5,006 bases of DNA. Source: Flavobacteriales bacterium UBA5871. Lineage in GTDB: Bacteria > Bacteroidota > Bacteroidia > Flavobacteriales_D > Crocinitomicaceae. A program made the position numbers and the translations under genes. The DNA is taken from positions 1-5,006 of the forward strand of contig DJFN01000146.1 in the NCBI GenBank assembly GCA_002432085.1. Reading direction: 5' to 3'. The notes below the pieces were generated by a model. It was given only the letters and a program-made list of their open reading frames with translations. It did no database searches and was not told the origin of the DNA. Positions 1-5,006 of this stretch are shown piece after piece (the first letter of the stretch is position 1; each line of letters starts with the position of its first letter).

Positions 1-15
1 GATGTATAAGGCCGT

Positions 16-423
16 ATGAAAAAAGCATTCATTCTTTTGCCATTTTTATTCGTCGTTCCTGTTCTTTTCGCCCAGGAATTGGCCGGAACCTGGAGGATCG
101 ATCATTTGCTCGATCTGGAGCGCAAAACCGAGTACAGGCTTACCGCGCCCGACAGCAACGAACACCACGTTTATGGCAACCGGCTGGAAATCCACTCGGA
201 CGGAACATTTGTCAGCGCCTATTCGGCCTGGTGCGGAAACGATTGCTTTATCACAAACACCGGCGTTTACGAATACGTGGACGAAATTCACATTCGGTTT
301 ACGCTTAAGGATCTAAGAACTTATAAAGAATGTGGTGAGAAACACCTTGAAGTGAAGCACGATCTCGGTGTGTTTTACATTCAGCGGGATTCGACGGGAG
401 TGAAGCTTATCAGTGAACAATGA
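16..423 (+). CDS. Small exported protein with lipocalin-like N-terminus, function unknown
   Basis: The 135-residue product starts with a clear Sec signal peptide: KK at 2-3, a hydrophobic core at about 4-18, and a likely signal peptidase I site after A19 (LFA|QE). The mature protein of about 116 residues begins ELAGTWRID. A GTW motif at 24-26 just after the signal is typical of lipocalin-like small beta-barrel proteins of Bacteroidota, and the rest reads as alternating beta strands (LEIHSDGTF at 57-65, GVYEYVDEIHIRF at 83-95). Cysteines at 73, 77 and 106 could form a disulfide outside the cytoplasm. No catalytic motif is visible. The ATG at 16 has AAGG at 9-12 a few bases upstream and gives the signal peptide its normal length. 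The start overlaps a TGA (17-19) that closes an open frame from the window edge, so an upstream gene may end in an ATGA overlap, but too little of it is visible to tell. Export is well supported; the lipocalin-like fold is inference. Confidence 0.8.
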   Translation: MKKAFILLPFLFVVPVLFAQELAGTWRIDHLLDLERKTEYRLTAPDSNEHHVYGNRLEIHSDGTFVSAYSAWCGNDCFITNTGVYEYVDEIHIRFTLKDLRTYKECGEKHLEVKHDLGVFYIQRDSTGVKLISEQ

Positions 424-426
424 ACA

Positions 427-450
427 GTCTCCGGTATTCCGGTCTCCGGT
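427..450. repeat. Short tandem-like direct repeat, GTCTCCGGT twice
   Basis: The 9-mer GTCTCCGGT occurs at 427-435 and again at 442-450, with the CCGGT core also at 439-443. It lies just after the stop codon of the exported-protein gene. CCGG-TATT-CCGG (431-442) could form a weak four-base-pair hairpin, but no T-run follows, so it is not a convincing terminator. Function unknown. Confidence 0.4.
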
Positions 451-482
451 TTATCAGATCGCGGTTGGCAGAAAAGGCTAAC

Positions 483-513
483 AAAAAACCTCCCTGCAGT
501 GAAGTGCGGGAGG
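483..513 (-). terminator. Intrinsic terminator of the minus-strand lectin-like gene
   Basis: Read on the minus strand, CCTCCC (513-508) pairs with GGGAGG (494-489). After a one-base bulge at 495 the stem continues with GCA/TGC (507-505 with 498-496) around a six-base loop (504-499). A run of six T follows directly (488-483). The stem starts 42 bases past the stop codon of the 556-966 gene, in the right orientation for it. On the plus strand the hairpin has no T-run after it, so it should not stop transcription of the 16-423 gene efficiently. Confidence 0.8.
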
Positions 514-555
514 CTTGGGAACCCGGAGCCTGAGCTCCATGGCGGAGAAGACTTG

Positions 556-966
556 TTAGTCTGTTGAATCGTTGAACAAAGAAAGGTTCAGCACGCAGTC
601 GTTCCAGTCGTTGTCGGCTCCGGCATCGTTGGAGAAGAAATATCCCTGGTAAGAAATAGCCGCTCCGTCTGCTTTGGAACCTACTTCCTGGCTGTTGATC
701 ACTCGTCCCGAAAGTGTCGGAGAGTTGGTCGTGATAGTGACCTCGTACGGCATGGAAGCTCCTGTTTTGTAAACCGAAGACGGAATAACGTTCGTTGCAC
801 AACCCGAGTTGTTATTCGGGAATGTCACCGCTGAGTTCAGACCAGGCCCGGTGATGGATGCACTGTAGCTGTAGCTCGAAGTAGTGAAATAAGAGATCGT
901 GAGAATAGTGTTCGGTGTGTTGTTCCAGTAAGGAGTCAGGTACACGGTAAATTTAAACGTGTTCAT
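556..966 (-). CDS. LecB/PA-IIL-like calcium-dependent lectin domain protein (putative)
   Basis: The product has 136 residues, close to the roughly 115 of the PA-IIL (LecB) fucose/mannose lectins, and is rich in S, T, N and Y with alternating beta-strand patterns throughout. The key feature is NDAGADNDWNDCVLNLSLF near the C-terminus (113-131). D118-N-D-W-N-D123 closely matches the DNDYND stretch whose acidic and Asn residues hold the two calcium ions in LecB, followed by a hydrophobic strand as in that family. As in LecB, there is no signal peptide. Differences are one extra residue before the motif, and a C-terminal tail (NDSTD) in place of the usual end at a glycine whose carboxylate enters the partner's sugar site. 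Cysteines lie at 56 and 124. The ATG at 966-964 is the first residue of the open frame I can support; no strong Shine-Dalgarno sequence precedes it. The gene stands alone, with its own terminator. Similar Dx(D/N)D-YND calcium loops occur in other beta-sandwich families such as DUF4114, so the lectin call is moderate. Confidence 0.6.
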   Translation of the reverse strand: MNTFKFTVYLTPYWNNTPNTILTISYFTTSSYSYSASITGPGLNSAVTFPNNNSGCATNVIPSSVYKTGASMPYEVTITTNSPTLSGRVINSQEVGSKADGAAISYQGYFFSNDAGADNDWNDCVLNLSLFNDSTD

Positions 967-1295
967 AATAAGTAAGGTTTTAATTTCCTACTCGTAAGGC
1001 TTTTCGGATTTCGCCCCTGTAAATGACCGCACAGGACGGCTCGTTTTTTCATGTGGTAGCTGCTCCACGTTTAATGTGCTATAGCTGAGGCAAAGATTGG
1101 ATGAAAAAGATCCGCCGGTAAGAGGAAAACTATTCGAAAATGAGAACGGGTATTTTTCCCTGTTTTCGCCCGGAAGCCCCGTATTTATACCTGATTTAAC
1201 GAACCCCGGGATAATCGCAGGCTTCTTTGCGCTAGGTTTGTGGCGAACGCTGTATGATCAGCCAGACACAATTAATCATTCCAACTCGACTCAAT
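967..1295. other. Divergent intergenic region between lectin-like gene and sensor operon
   Basis: This stretch of about 330 bases separates two divergently transcribed genes and should hold both promoters. On the plus side there is a TAGGTTTG core at 1233-1240. On the minus side I found no exact TAnnTTTG. Weak hairpins are possible: CCTGT/ACAGG (1016-1020 with 1031-1035) and ATGTGG/CCACGT (1051-1056 with 1065-1070, one G-T pair), with a T6 run between them (1044-1049). A TTG-initiated open frame at 1097-1363 crosses the region and runs 68 bases into the next gene; its composition and overlap suggest it is not a gene. No riboswitch or RNA gene was recognised. Confidence 0.5.
1233..1240 (+). 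promoter_or_regulatory. Candidate Bacteroidota -7 promoter element (TAGGTTTG)
   Basis: TAGGTTTG matches the TAnnTTTG consensus recognised by the primary sigma factor of Bacteroidota. Transcription would begin a few bases after 1240, giving a leader of about 50 bases before the ATG at 1296 of the first gene in the sensor operon. A clear TTG or TTTG about 20 bases upstream (-33 element) was not found, so this may be a weak or activator-dependent promoter, or a chance match. Confidence 0.35.
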
Positions 1296-1793
1296 ATGAA
1301 ACAAACTACTGCTATCGGTATCATTCTTCTCGCAGGATTATTCGCGATTTCCGGCCAGTGTGAGAAAACACCCGAACCCAGGGCTACGGCCATTCGAGGA
1401 GCGGTTTACAAAGACACCGTCCACCTGGCAAACGCGCTGAACGACATTCAGAACTACGTGGATATGTGCCGTGATCATTTCGGAGATTCTGTTCCGATCC
1501 GGTCTTATTCGATCAATAAATGGGACCTTTTCGGCGTGCTGGGCGTTACCACCGTTCCGGATTTCGAGTTCGATCACTGCCGGGTGTATCTCGGTCTGAG
1601 CGACAGCAACAAGTTCAAGCTCTATATGACGCCGACGAGAGCGCTGCCAGGCACTTACCGCAACAGCGATACGTTGTATGTCGATACCATTCCGTACGAC
1701 CCGGCTCTCAGGACATATTTCGTTTACGACCTGAACGCGCCGTGTCCGAGCACCTGCGACAAGAAAAGCAAGCTCTACATCAACGGAAATTAA
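1296..1793 (+). CDS. Small exported protein or lipoprotein of unknown function
   Basis: From the ATG at 1296 the product has 165 residues: a lysine at 2, a hydrophobic core at 6-18 and then SGQC ending at C22, followed by EKTPEP, a polar proline-containing linker. This is the layout of a lipoprotein signal peptide, though Gln just before the Cys is unusual for a lipobox, so lipidation is uncertain while export is likely. The mature part has cysteines at 58, 95, 150 and 154; the last two form a CPSTCD motif near the C-terminus. No enzyme motif or named domain is recognised. An ATG at 1254 in frame would put 14 polar residues ahead of the signal sequence and leave almost no leader after the candidate promoter, so 1296 is preferred. 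The gene ends 13 bases before the 7TM gene and is probably the first gene of the four-gene signalling operon, where it could bind a ligand outside the cytoplasmic membrane (inference). Confidence 0.75.
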   Translation: MKQTTAIGIILLAGLFAISGQCEKTPEPRATAIRGAVYKDTVHLANALNDIQNYVDMCRDHFGDSVPIRSYSINKWDLFGVLGVTTVPDFEFDHCRVYLGLSDSNKFKLYMTPTRALPGTYRNSDTLYVDTIPYDPALRTYFVYDLNAPCPSTCDKKSKLYINGN

Positions 1794-1806
1794 AAGGCAG
1801 AACAGC

Positions 1807-2457
1807 ATGAGTGTCACGAAGATCATCCTCATTTTATCCCACGTGCCGGTTTTTGCCGTGGCGCTCTATGCTGCTTTCATTTACAAAACGCTGCCAACGG
1901 GCCTGAAGCTGTTTTCCTGGTTCCTGTTCTGTTCGGGAATATTGCAGCTGATTTCCCTGATCTTATGGTTCCAGGGAATCAACAACCTGTTTATTCTGCA
2001 TCTGCTGGTGCCGCTGGGATTTGTCTTCCTGACGGCGTATTACCGCAATGTATTGGAAGGCTTTCTGAACAAAACGGTGCTGTCAGGTACGGCCATCGGC
2101 TTTGTGATCTTTTCGGTGATTAACACGGTCTTTTTCCAGCCGCTGTCGGTGTTCAACTCCTTTGCGTTAACGACTTCCTGCGTTGTTTTGATCATTCTGT
2201 CGCTTTCGACCTATATGCTGCTGCTCGACAAATCATCGGAGCTTCATCGCCGGCCTTCCTATGCCGGACTCAACAGGATCAACTCGGGGTTGTTCATCTA
2301 CCATGCTTCCACCTTGCTCATTTTTTACTTCGGTGAATACATTACCAGTCACATCGGGCTGGAGCTGAGCCGTTATACGTGGGTGGCGCATTCCTTTTTC
2401 TCGGTCGTTATGTATTACTGTTTCTGGAGAGGCTTATGGAACCGGGCAGTCATATAA
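1807..2457 (+). CDS. Seven-helix membrane protein, putative sensor partner of the adjacent kinase
   Basis: The 216-residue product is strongly hydrophobic, with seven likely membrane helices at about 6-26, 35-55, 60-79, 92-110, 119-140, 158-179 and 191-207. It has no soluble domain; loops are short and the longest (about 141-157, DKSSELHRRPSYAGLNR) is positively charged and so probably cytoplasmic, which fits an outside N-terminus and an inside C-terminus. Helix 6 contains H166 and helix 7 begins with W192, V193, A194 and H195. To my recollection, unnamed 7TM proteins next to HisKA_3 kinases are common in Bacteroidota, with a similar W-x-x-H pattern in the last helix. The ATG has AAAAGG at 1792-1797, nine bases upstream. 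The 3' end overlaps the kinase gene by 22 bases. Because the kinase has no input domain, I infer this protein senses a membrane or extracytoplasmic signal and passes it to the kinase by helix contact. Not recognised as a named family; a transport role is possible but less likely at this size. Confidence 0.8.
   Translation: MSVTKIILILSHVPVFAVALYAAFIYKTLPTGLKLFSWFLFCSGILQLISLILWFQGINNLFILHLLVPLGFVFLTAYYRNVLEGFLNKTVLSGTAIGFVIFSVINTVFFQPLSVFNSFALTTSCVVLIILSLSTYMLLLDKSSELHRRPSYAGLNRINSGLFIYHASTLLIFYFGEYITSHIGLELSRYTWVAHSFFSVVMYYCFWRGLWNRAVI
2426..2432 (+). promoter_or_regulatory. Ribosome-binding site GGAGAGG inside the 7TM gene, setting the kinase start
   Basis: GGAGAGG lies three bases before the ATG at 2436 and is the strongest Shine-Dalgarno-like sequence in the signalling operon. 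It favours 2436 over the in-frame ATG at 2379, which would start the kinase with residues shadowing the last helix of the 7TM protein. Its place inside the upstream gene suggests coupled translation. Confidence 0.6.
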
Positions 2458-3236
2458 CCTTCATCAATACGCTGCTGCCGTTTGCCGGGATTGTGTTCAT
2501 CATCGCGGTGGGCGTGGCCTTTCTGAGTCAGCAATTTCGGAAGAATCTTTACCGGAGACAGCTGGAACAGGAACAATTGAAAAAACAGCACCAATTGGAT
2601 TTATTGCGCTCCAGCATACAGGCACAGGAGCAGGAACGCAAGCGTATCGCGCAGGATATGCATGACGAGCTGGGCGCGGCTCTGTCCATCACCCGGATGC
2701 ATTTACTGCAGGTGGAACGCCAGCACGGCTTGCAATCGGAACAGCTGCTGGAGGATTTGAAGAACATTCGTTCGCTGACCGAAAGCTCGCTGGAAAGCAT
2801 GCGTCGGATCAGTCACGAGCTGATGCCGGCCCAGCTGGAAAAATTCGGGCTCATCCGCACATTGGAAACAGTGATCGAACAGTTGCACGCCGCGGGAACG
2901 ATCGCTATCGGGCTGCGTGCACCAGGTGATCTTTCAGCACTCGATCCACAGCTGCAATTGATCCTGTACCGCGTTTTCATGGAGCTCATTAACAATACGC
3001 TGAAACACGCAGAGGCGAATAAGATCGAACTGGAGCTGCAACTCGAACACGACCGTCTGACGGCCCGCTATACCGATAACGGCAAAGGATTGTCACACGA
3101 AACGAACGGCAGCGGTTTGGGCTGGAAAAGCATGGAAGGCCGTATCAGTGCGATCGGCGGAACGCTGGCGCTGGAAAACAACGAAACGGGCTCTTTTCAG
3201 GCGCAGCTTTCTATTCCGCTGAATCCGGGCCATTAA
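2436..3236 (+). CDS. Sensor-less histidine kinase, HisKA_3/HATPase type (NarL-class two-component system)
   Basis: The 266-residue kinase has one N-terminal membrane helix (about 12-30), a basic and Gln/Glu-rich coiled coil (about 35-68), then a HisKA_3 dimerisation domain with the ERKRIAQDMHDELG box. H76 is the expected phospho-accepting histidine. The HATPase domain follows, with an N box ELINNTLKHA (183-192), G1 box DNGKG (214-218) and G2 box GSGLGWKSM (225-233), all intact. There is almost no periplasmic segment and no PAS, GAF, HAMP or TPR domain, so input must come from another protein, most simply the 7TM product whose gene overlaps this one by 22 bases. The product should autophosphorylate on H76 and pass phosphate to the regulator encoded 10 bases downstream. 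The start at 2436 rests on GGAGAGG just upstream; the ATG at 2379 would add 19 residues. Kinase identity is firm; the signal is unknown. Confidence 0.95.
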   Translation: MEPGSHITFINTLLPFAGIVFIIAVGVAFLSQQFRKNLYRRQLEQEQLKKQHQLDLLRSSIQAQEQERKRIAQDMHDELGAALSITRMHLLQVERQHGLQSEQLLEDLKNIRSLTESSLESMRRISHELMPAQLEKFGLIRTLETVIEQLHAAGTIAIGLRAPGDLSALDPQLQLILYRVFMELINNTLKHAEANKIELELQLEHDRLTARYTDNGKGLSHETNGSGLGWKSMEGRISAIGGTLALENNETGSFQAQLSIPLNPGH

Positions 3237-3246
3237 AAACAAGACG

Positions 3247-3918
3247 ATGAAACAGACAATCAAAGTAGGACTGGTCGAAGATCAATTGCTCTTCCGGACG
3301 GGAATCAAGGCGATCCTGCAATCGTGGGAAGAGCTCGAAGTGGTGTTCGAATCCGGCGACGGCTATTCGGTGATCGAACGGCTTCAGGATTTAAAGATCA
3401 TTCCGGATGTGATGCTTGTGGACCTGTCATTGCCGCCAAAAGGTTTGCAGGAATATTCGGGTGAACATCTTACAATGGATATTTGTCGTCATTTTCCCGA
3501 AATGCGGGTCATTATTCTTTCCGTTCACCGCGACGAAAGCTATATCGCGCGCCTGATTGAAACCGGTGCACACGGTTACCTGGTCAAAGACAGCGATCCG
3601 CAGGAAGTCTTTGAAGCGATCGAAGCAGTGTATAAAAAAGGGTCTTACATCAACCAGCTAACGTTGAAAGCGATCCAGCAAAATATGGGAATGAAATCCC
3701 GGCCAATTCAGCAGTTTGCGGCTATTACGAAACGGGAAGTGGAAATTTTGCAGCTCACCTGTCGGCAATATACGGCGGAAGAAATCGCGGCCAAGCTGTT
3801 CATCAGTGTGAAAACGGTAAACGGACACCGGAATAACCTGCTTCAGAAAACGGGCTCGCGTAATGTGACGGGACTGGTAATTTATGCGATAAAGAACAAT
3901 CTCGTTGAGCTTGTTTAA
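3247..3918 (+). CDS. NarL/LuxR-family response regulator
   Basis: The 223-residue protein has an N-terminal receiver domain (about 5-130) with the acidic pair E11/D12, phospho-acceptor D59 (LVDLSLPP), S92 in the Thr/Ser switch position and K114 (YLVKD), so it should be phosphorylated normally. A linker (about 140-158) leads to a LuxR-type helix-turn-helix at about 160-220: TKREVEIL, then EEIAAKLFIS and the recognition helix VKTVNGHRNNLLQKTG. Many relatives have ETHR or DTHR where this has NGHR. The receiver has about five extra residues after D59 (PPKGLQEYSG) compared with NarL. It lies 10 bases after the kinase gene and is almost certainly its cognate regulator. No Shine-Dalgarno sequence is evident at the ATG, which suggests translation from the shared transcript. 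Its DNA targets are not visible; autoregulation from the 967-1295 region is possible. No convincing terminator follows the gene. Confidence 0.95.
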   Translation: MKQTIKVGLVEDQLLFRTGIKAILQSWEELEVVFESGDGYSVIERLQDLKIIPDVMLVDLSLPPKGLQEYSGEHLTMDICRHFPEMRVIILSVHRDESYIARLIETGAHGYLVKDSDPQEVFEAIEAVYKKGSYINQLTLKAIQQNMGMKSRPIQQFAAITKREVEILQLTCRQYTAEEIAAKLFISVKTVNGHRNNLLQKTGSRNVTGLVIYAIKNNLVELV

Positions 3919-4020
3919 TTAGCAATTATAAAGTATCAATTATCAAGGATTTGTCGCGGTGAAAGTTAGTTGGAGGTTGTAATGTTTTGGTTTTGAGTGT
4001 GATTGTGTGCAGAAGGAAGA
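3919..4020. other. AT-rich intergenic gap with CAATTAT repeats and a mini-ORF
   Basis: This short gap holds CAATTAT at 3923-3929 and 3937-3943, a five-base-pair AT stem (TAATT at 3916-3920 with AATTA at 3924-3928), and GGAGG at 3972-3976 five bases before an ATG at 3982. That ATG opens only four codons (MFWF) before TGA at 3994, and a second in-frame TGA follows at 4000. There is no GC-rich hairpin with a T-run, so a terminator for the signalling operon is not evident. TAATGTTTTG at 3980-3989 resembles a promoter core but has one base too many. Confidence 0.45.
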
Positions 4021-4476
4021 GTGGCAAAGGTGAAGAAGCCAAACGACGATCAAAAATTCGTAATATTGGGTTTCAACAACGAAGCTATGAACGAGGAAAT
4101 CCAGGCATACAACGATAAGCAGGACGCTATTTACAAAGCAATTTGCAACCGTCTCGCCGATGAGATCAACCGCGGTTTGCCGGAAGCCGAAAGCAAGATC
4201 TGGCACGCGCATCCGGTGTGGTTTCTCGATGGAAATCCGATCACGGGCTACGATAAGCTGAAGACAGGAGTGCGTTTGCTGTTCTGGAGCGGTCAGTCGT
4301 TCGATGAGCCCGGTTTGCAAAAGGAAGGAAGCTTCAAAGCTGCCGAAATCCATTACAACAGCGTCGACGAGATCAACAGCGAAGAGTTGCAGCGCTGGTT
4401 GGCTAAGGCTCACAATATCCAATGGGATTACAAGAATATCGTTAAACGAAAAGGCGTTCTCGAGCGGCTGAAATAG
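4021..4476 (+). CDS. DUF1801 (YdhG-like) domain protein
   Basis: The core resembles DUF1801 proteins: an N-terminal helix pair (AIYKAICNRLADEINRGLPEAES), then WHAHPVWFLDGNPITGYDK and VRLLFWSGQSFDEPGL, followed by FKAAEIHYNSVDEI and a C-terminal helical part rich in Trp and Lys. Small DUF1801 proteins are cytosolic, widespread and of unknown biochemical role; no signal peptide or membrane helix is present. The start is uncertain. A stop codon (4000-4002) limits the frame, and there is no ATG before 4087, which would remove the first part of the domain. Options are TTG 4003, GTG 4021 and GTG 4030. I chose GTG 4021 (MAKVKKPND, 151 residues) because AAGGAAG lies just upstream and MAK is a common N-terminus, but 4030 has better spacing from that site. 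It sits 24 bases before the next gene and may be co-transcribed with it; no functional link is evident. Confidence 0.8.
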   Translation: MAKVKKPNDDQKFVILGFNNEAMNEEIQAYNDKQDAIYKAICNRLADEINRGLPEAESKIWHAHPVWFLDGNPITGYDKLKTGVRLLFWSGQSFDEPGLQKEGSFKAAEIHYNSVDEINSEELQRWLAKAHNIQWDYKNIVKRKGVLERLK

Positions 4477-4500
4477 GAAAGAAAGCACCGCGTCAAAAAT

Positions 4501-5006
4501 ATGTCCCTCCCGAAAGCGCTTTATTACCTAGGATTGACCGTCATCATTGCCGTGTCGTTCCTGTTTTTTGGAAGCATCAACGATCCGCTGATGAATTCCG
4601 ACGACGGCGTGGGCGTTCTGATGACGCATTACCTGGATTTTCCGCATGACATTTATTTCTGGGGACAAGACCGTTTAGGGTCGTTTGTGCCGCTGGTCAG
4701 CCAACTGTGGACGAAAATCGGTCTGTCGCCGCTGGCCGCTTATTCTTTTACGAATTACCTCTTGCTGACACTCGGTTTCCTCGGATTCTCGACCTTTTTC
4801 CGTCGCCATACGATGAAGCTTCTGTTCGCGATCGTGTGGTTTCTGCCGTTCCATCATTTCGCCGATCTGCTGCATTATCCGATCGGAATGGGCTACAGTA
4901 TCATCGGTTCGTCGATTTTGCTGATCCGGTTGCTGGATTTCAAGCGAAAAAGCCTGTTTTACTGGAAAAATCACCTGATTTTGCTCCTCCTGGTGCTTTG
5001 GATAGG
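4501..5006 (+). CDS. Polytopic membrane protein, possible GT-C glycosyltransferase (N-terminal part, cut by window end)
   Basis: An open frame starts at the ATG at 4501 and runs past the window end; 168 residues are visible. It opens with a membrane helix (about 8-24), then a non-membrane segment with NSDDGVG (D34/D35) and FWGQDRLGSFVPLVSQLW (53-70), followed by at least three more hydrophobic segments (about 74-98, 105-118 and 126-143) and a further one near 153-168. A first helix followed by an extracytoplasmic loop with an acidic pair, then a G-Q-x-x-x-G-S segment before the next helices, is the layout of GT-C enzymes of the ArnT/PMT type, which move sugars from polyprenyl-phosphate donors. 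The resemblance is recalled, not searched, and the C-terminal part is absent. No clear Shine-Dalgarno sequence precedes the ATG; GGAAAG lies about 20 bases upstream. The gene is not truncated biologically as far as can be seen, only by the window. Confidence 0.75.
   Translation, partial: MSLPKALYYLGLTVIIAVSFLFFGSINDPLMNSDDGVGVLMTHYLDFPHDIYFWGQDRLGSFVPLVSQLWTKIGLSPLAAYSFTNYLLLTLGFLGFSTFFRRHTMKLLFAIVWFLPFHHFADLLHYPIGMGYSIIGSSILLIRLLDFKRKSLFYWKNHLILLLLVLWI

Noticed and set aside
2..19. Short open frame ending in TGA over the first ATG of the window
   Set aside because: Only six codons are visible; it may be the end of an upstream gene but cannot be supported from this window.
410..802. Minus-strand open frame of 130 codons
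   Set aside because: It overlaps the lectin-like gene in another frame and runs through its terminator hairpin; composition is Arg/Ser/Gln-rich without a pattern.
1016..1049. Possible plus-strand terminator (CCTGT/ACAGG then T6)
   Set aside because: The stem has five pairs with a ten-base loop, the T-run starts eight bases after the stem, and no plus-strand gene precedes it.
1097..1363. TTG-started 88-codon plus-strand open frame upstream of the exported-protein gene
   Set aside because: It overlaps the start of the 1296-1793 gene, including its signal peptide, in another frame, has no ATG or ribosome-binding site and has no recognisable protein pattern.
1338..1832. Minus-strand open frame of 164 codons
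   Set aside because: It lies antisense to the exported-protein gene, which has a signal peptide and natural operon spacing; the antisense translation shows no domain.
3923..3943. CAATTAT direct repeats as a possible mobile-element end or CRISPR fragment
   Set aside because: There are only two copies of a seven-base AT-rich word, with no inverted repeats, target duplication or regular spacing.
3943..4488. Minus-strand open frame of 181 codons
   Set aside because: It is antisense to the DUF1801 gene, whose plus-strand translation carries recognisable family motifs.
4675..4974. Minus-strand open frame of 99 codons rich in Gln, Arg and Glu
   Set aside because: It is the shadow of a membrane-protein gene on the plus strand; the polar composition is the expected complement of hydrophobic codons.

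Overview
The window looks like chromosomal DNA of a Bacteroidota bacterium (flavobacterial, cytophagal or chitinophagal grade). The reasons are mostly weak or absent Shine-Dalgarno sequences, a TAnnTTTG promoter core (TAGGTTTG at 1233-1240), secreted proteins of the small unknown kind common in that phylum, and a sensorless HisKA_3 histidine kinase beside a 7TM protein. Base composition is close to balanced in the genes, and the short gap at 3919-4020 is AT-rich. No mobile element, CRISPR array, rRNA or tRNA was seen. The taxonomic call is inference.

Layout. A small exported protein with a lipocalin-like GTW start (16-423, +) faces a minus-strand gene (556-966) whose product ends in a DNDWND calcium-site motif like that of LecB/PA-IIL lectins. 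A good intrinsic terminator for the minus gene (483-513) lies between them. A noncoding region of about 330 bases (967-1295) separates the lectin-like gene from a compact plus-strand run: a small exported protein or lipoprotein (1296-1793), a seven-helix membrane protein (1807-2457), a one-helix HisKA_3 histidine kinase without a sensor domain (2436-3236) and a NarL/LuxR-type response regulator (3247-3918). The gaps are 13 bases, a 22-base overlap and 10 bases, so these four are probably one operon. After an AT-rich gap come a DUF1801 protein lacking an upstream ATG start (about 4021-4476) and the N-terminal part of a polytopic membrane protein, possibly a GT-C glycosyltransferase (4501 to the window end).

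How the genes may work together. The clearest unit is the 1296-3918 cassette. The kinase has no periplasmic or PAS/GAF input domain, and its start and ribosome-binding site lie inside the 7TM gene. The 7TM protein is therefore the likely signal-input partner, and the exported protein may be an extracytoplasmic accessory or ligand binder. The regulator has all the usual receiver residues and a C-terminal helix-turn-helix. The ligand and target genes cannot be read from the sequence. The other genes show no clear link to this cassette. I see no overtly new large system here; the sensing cassette and the lone lectin-like gene are the items most worth following.
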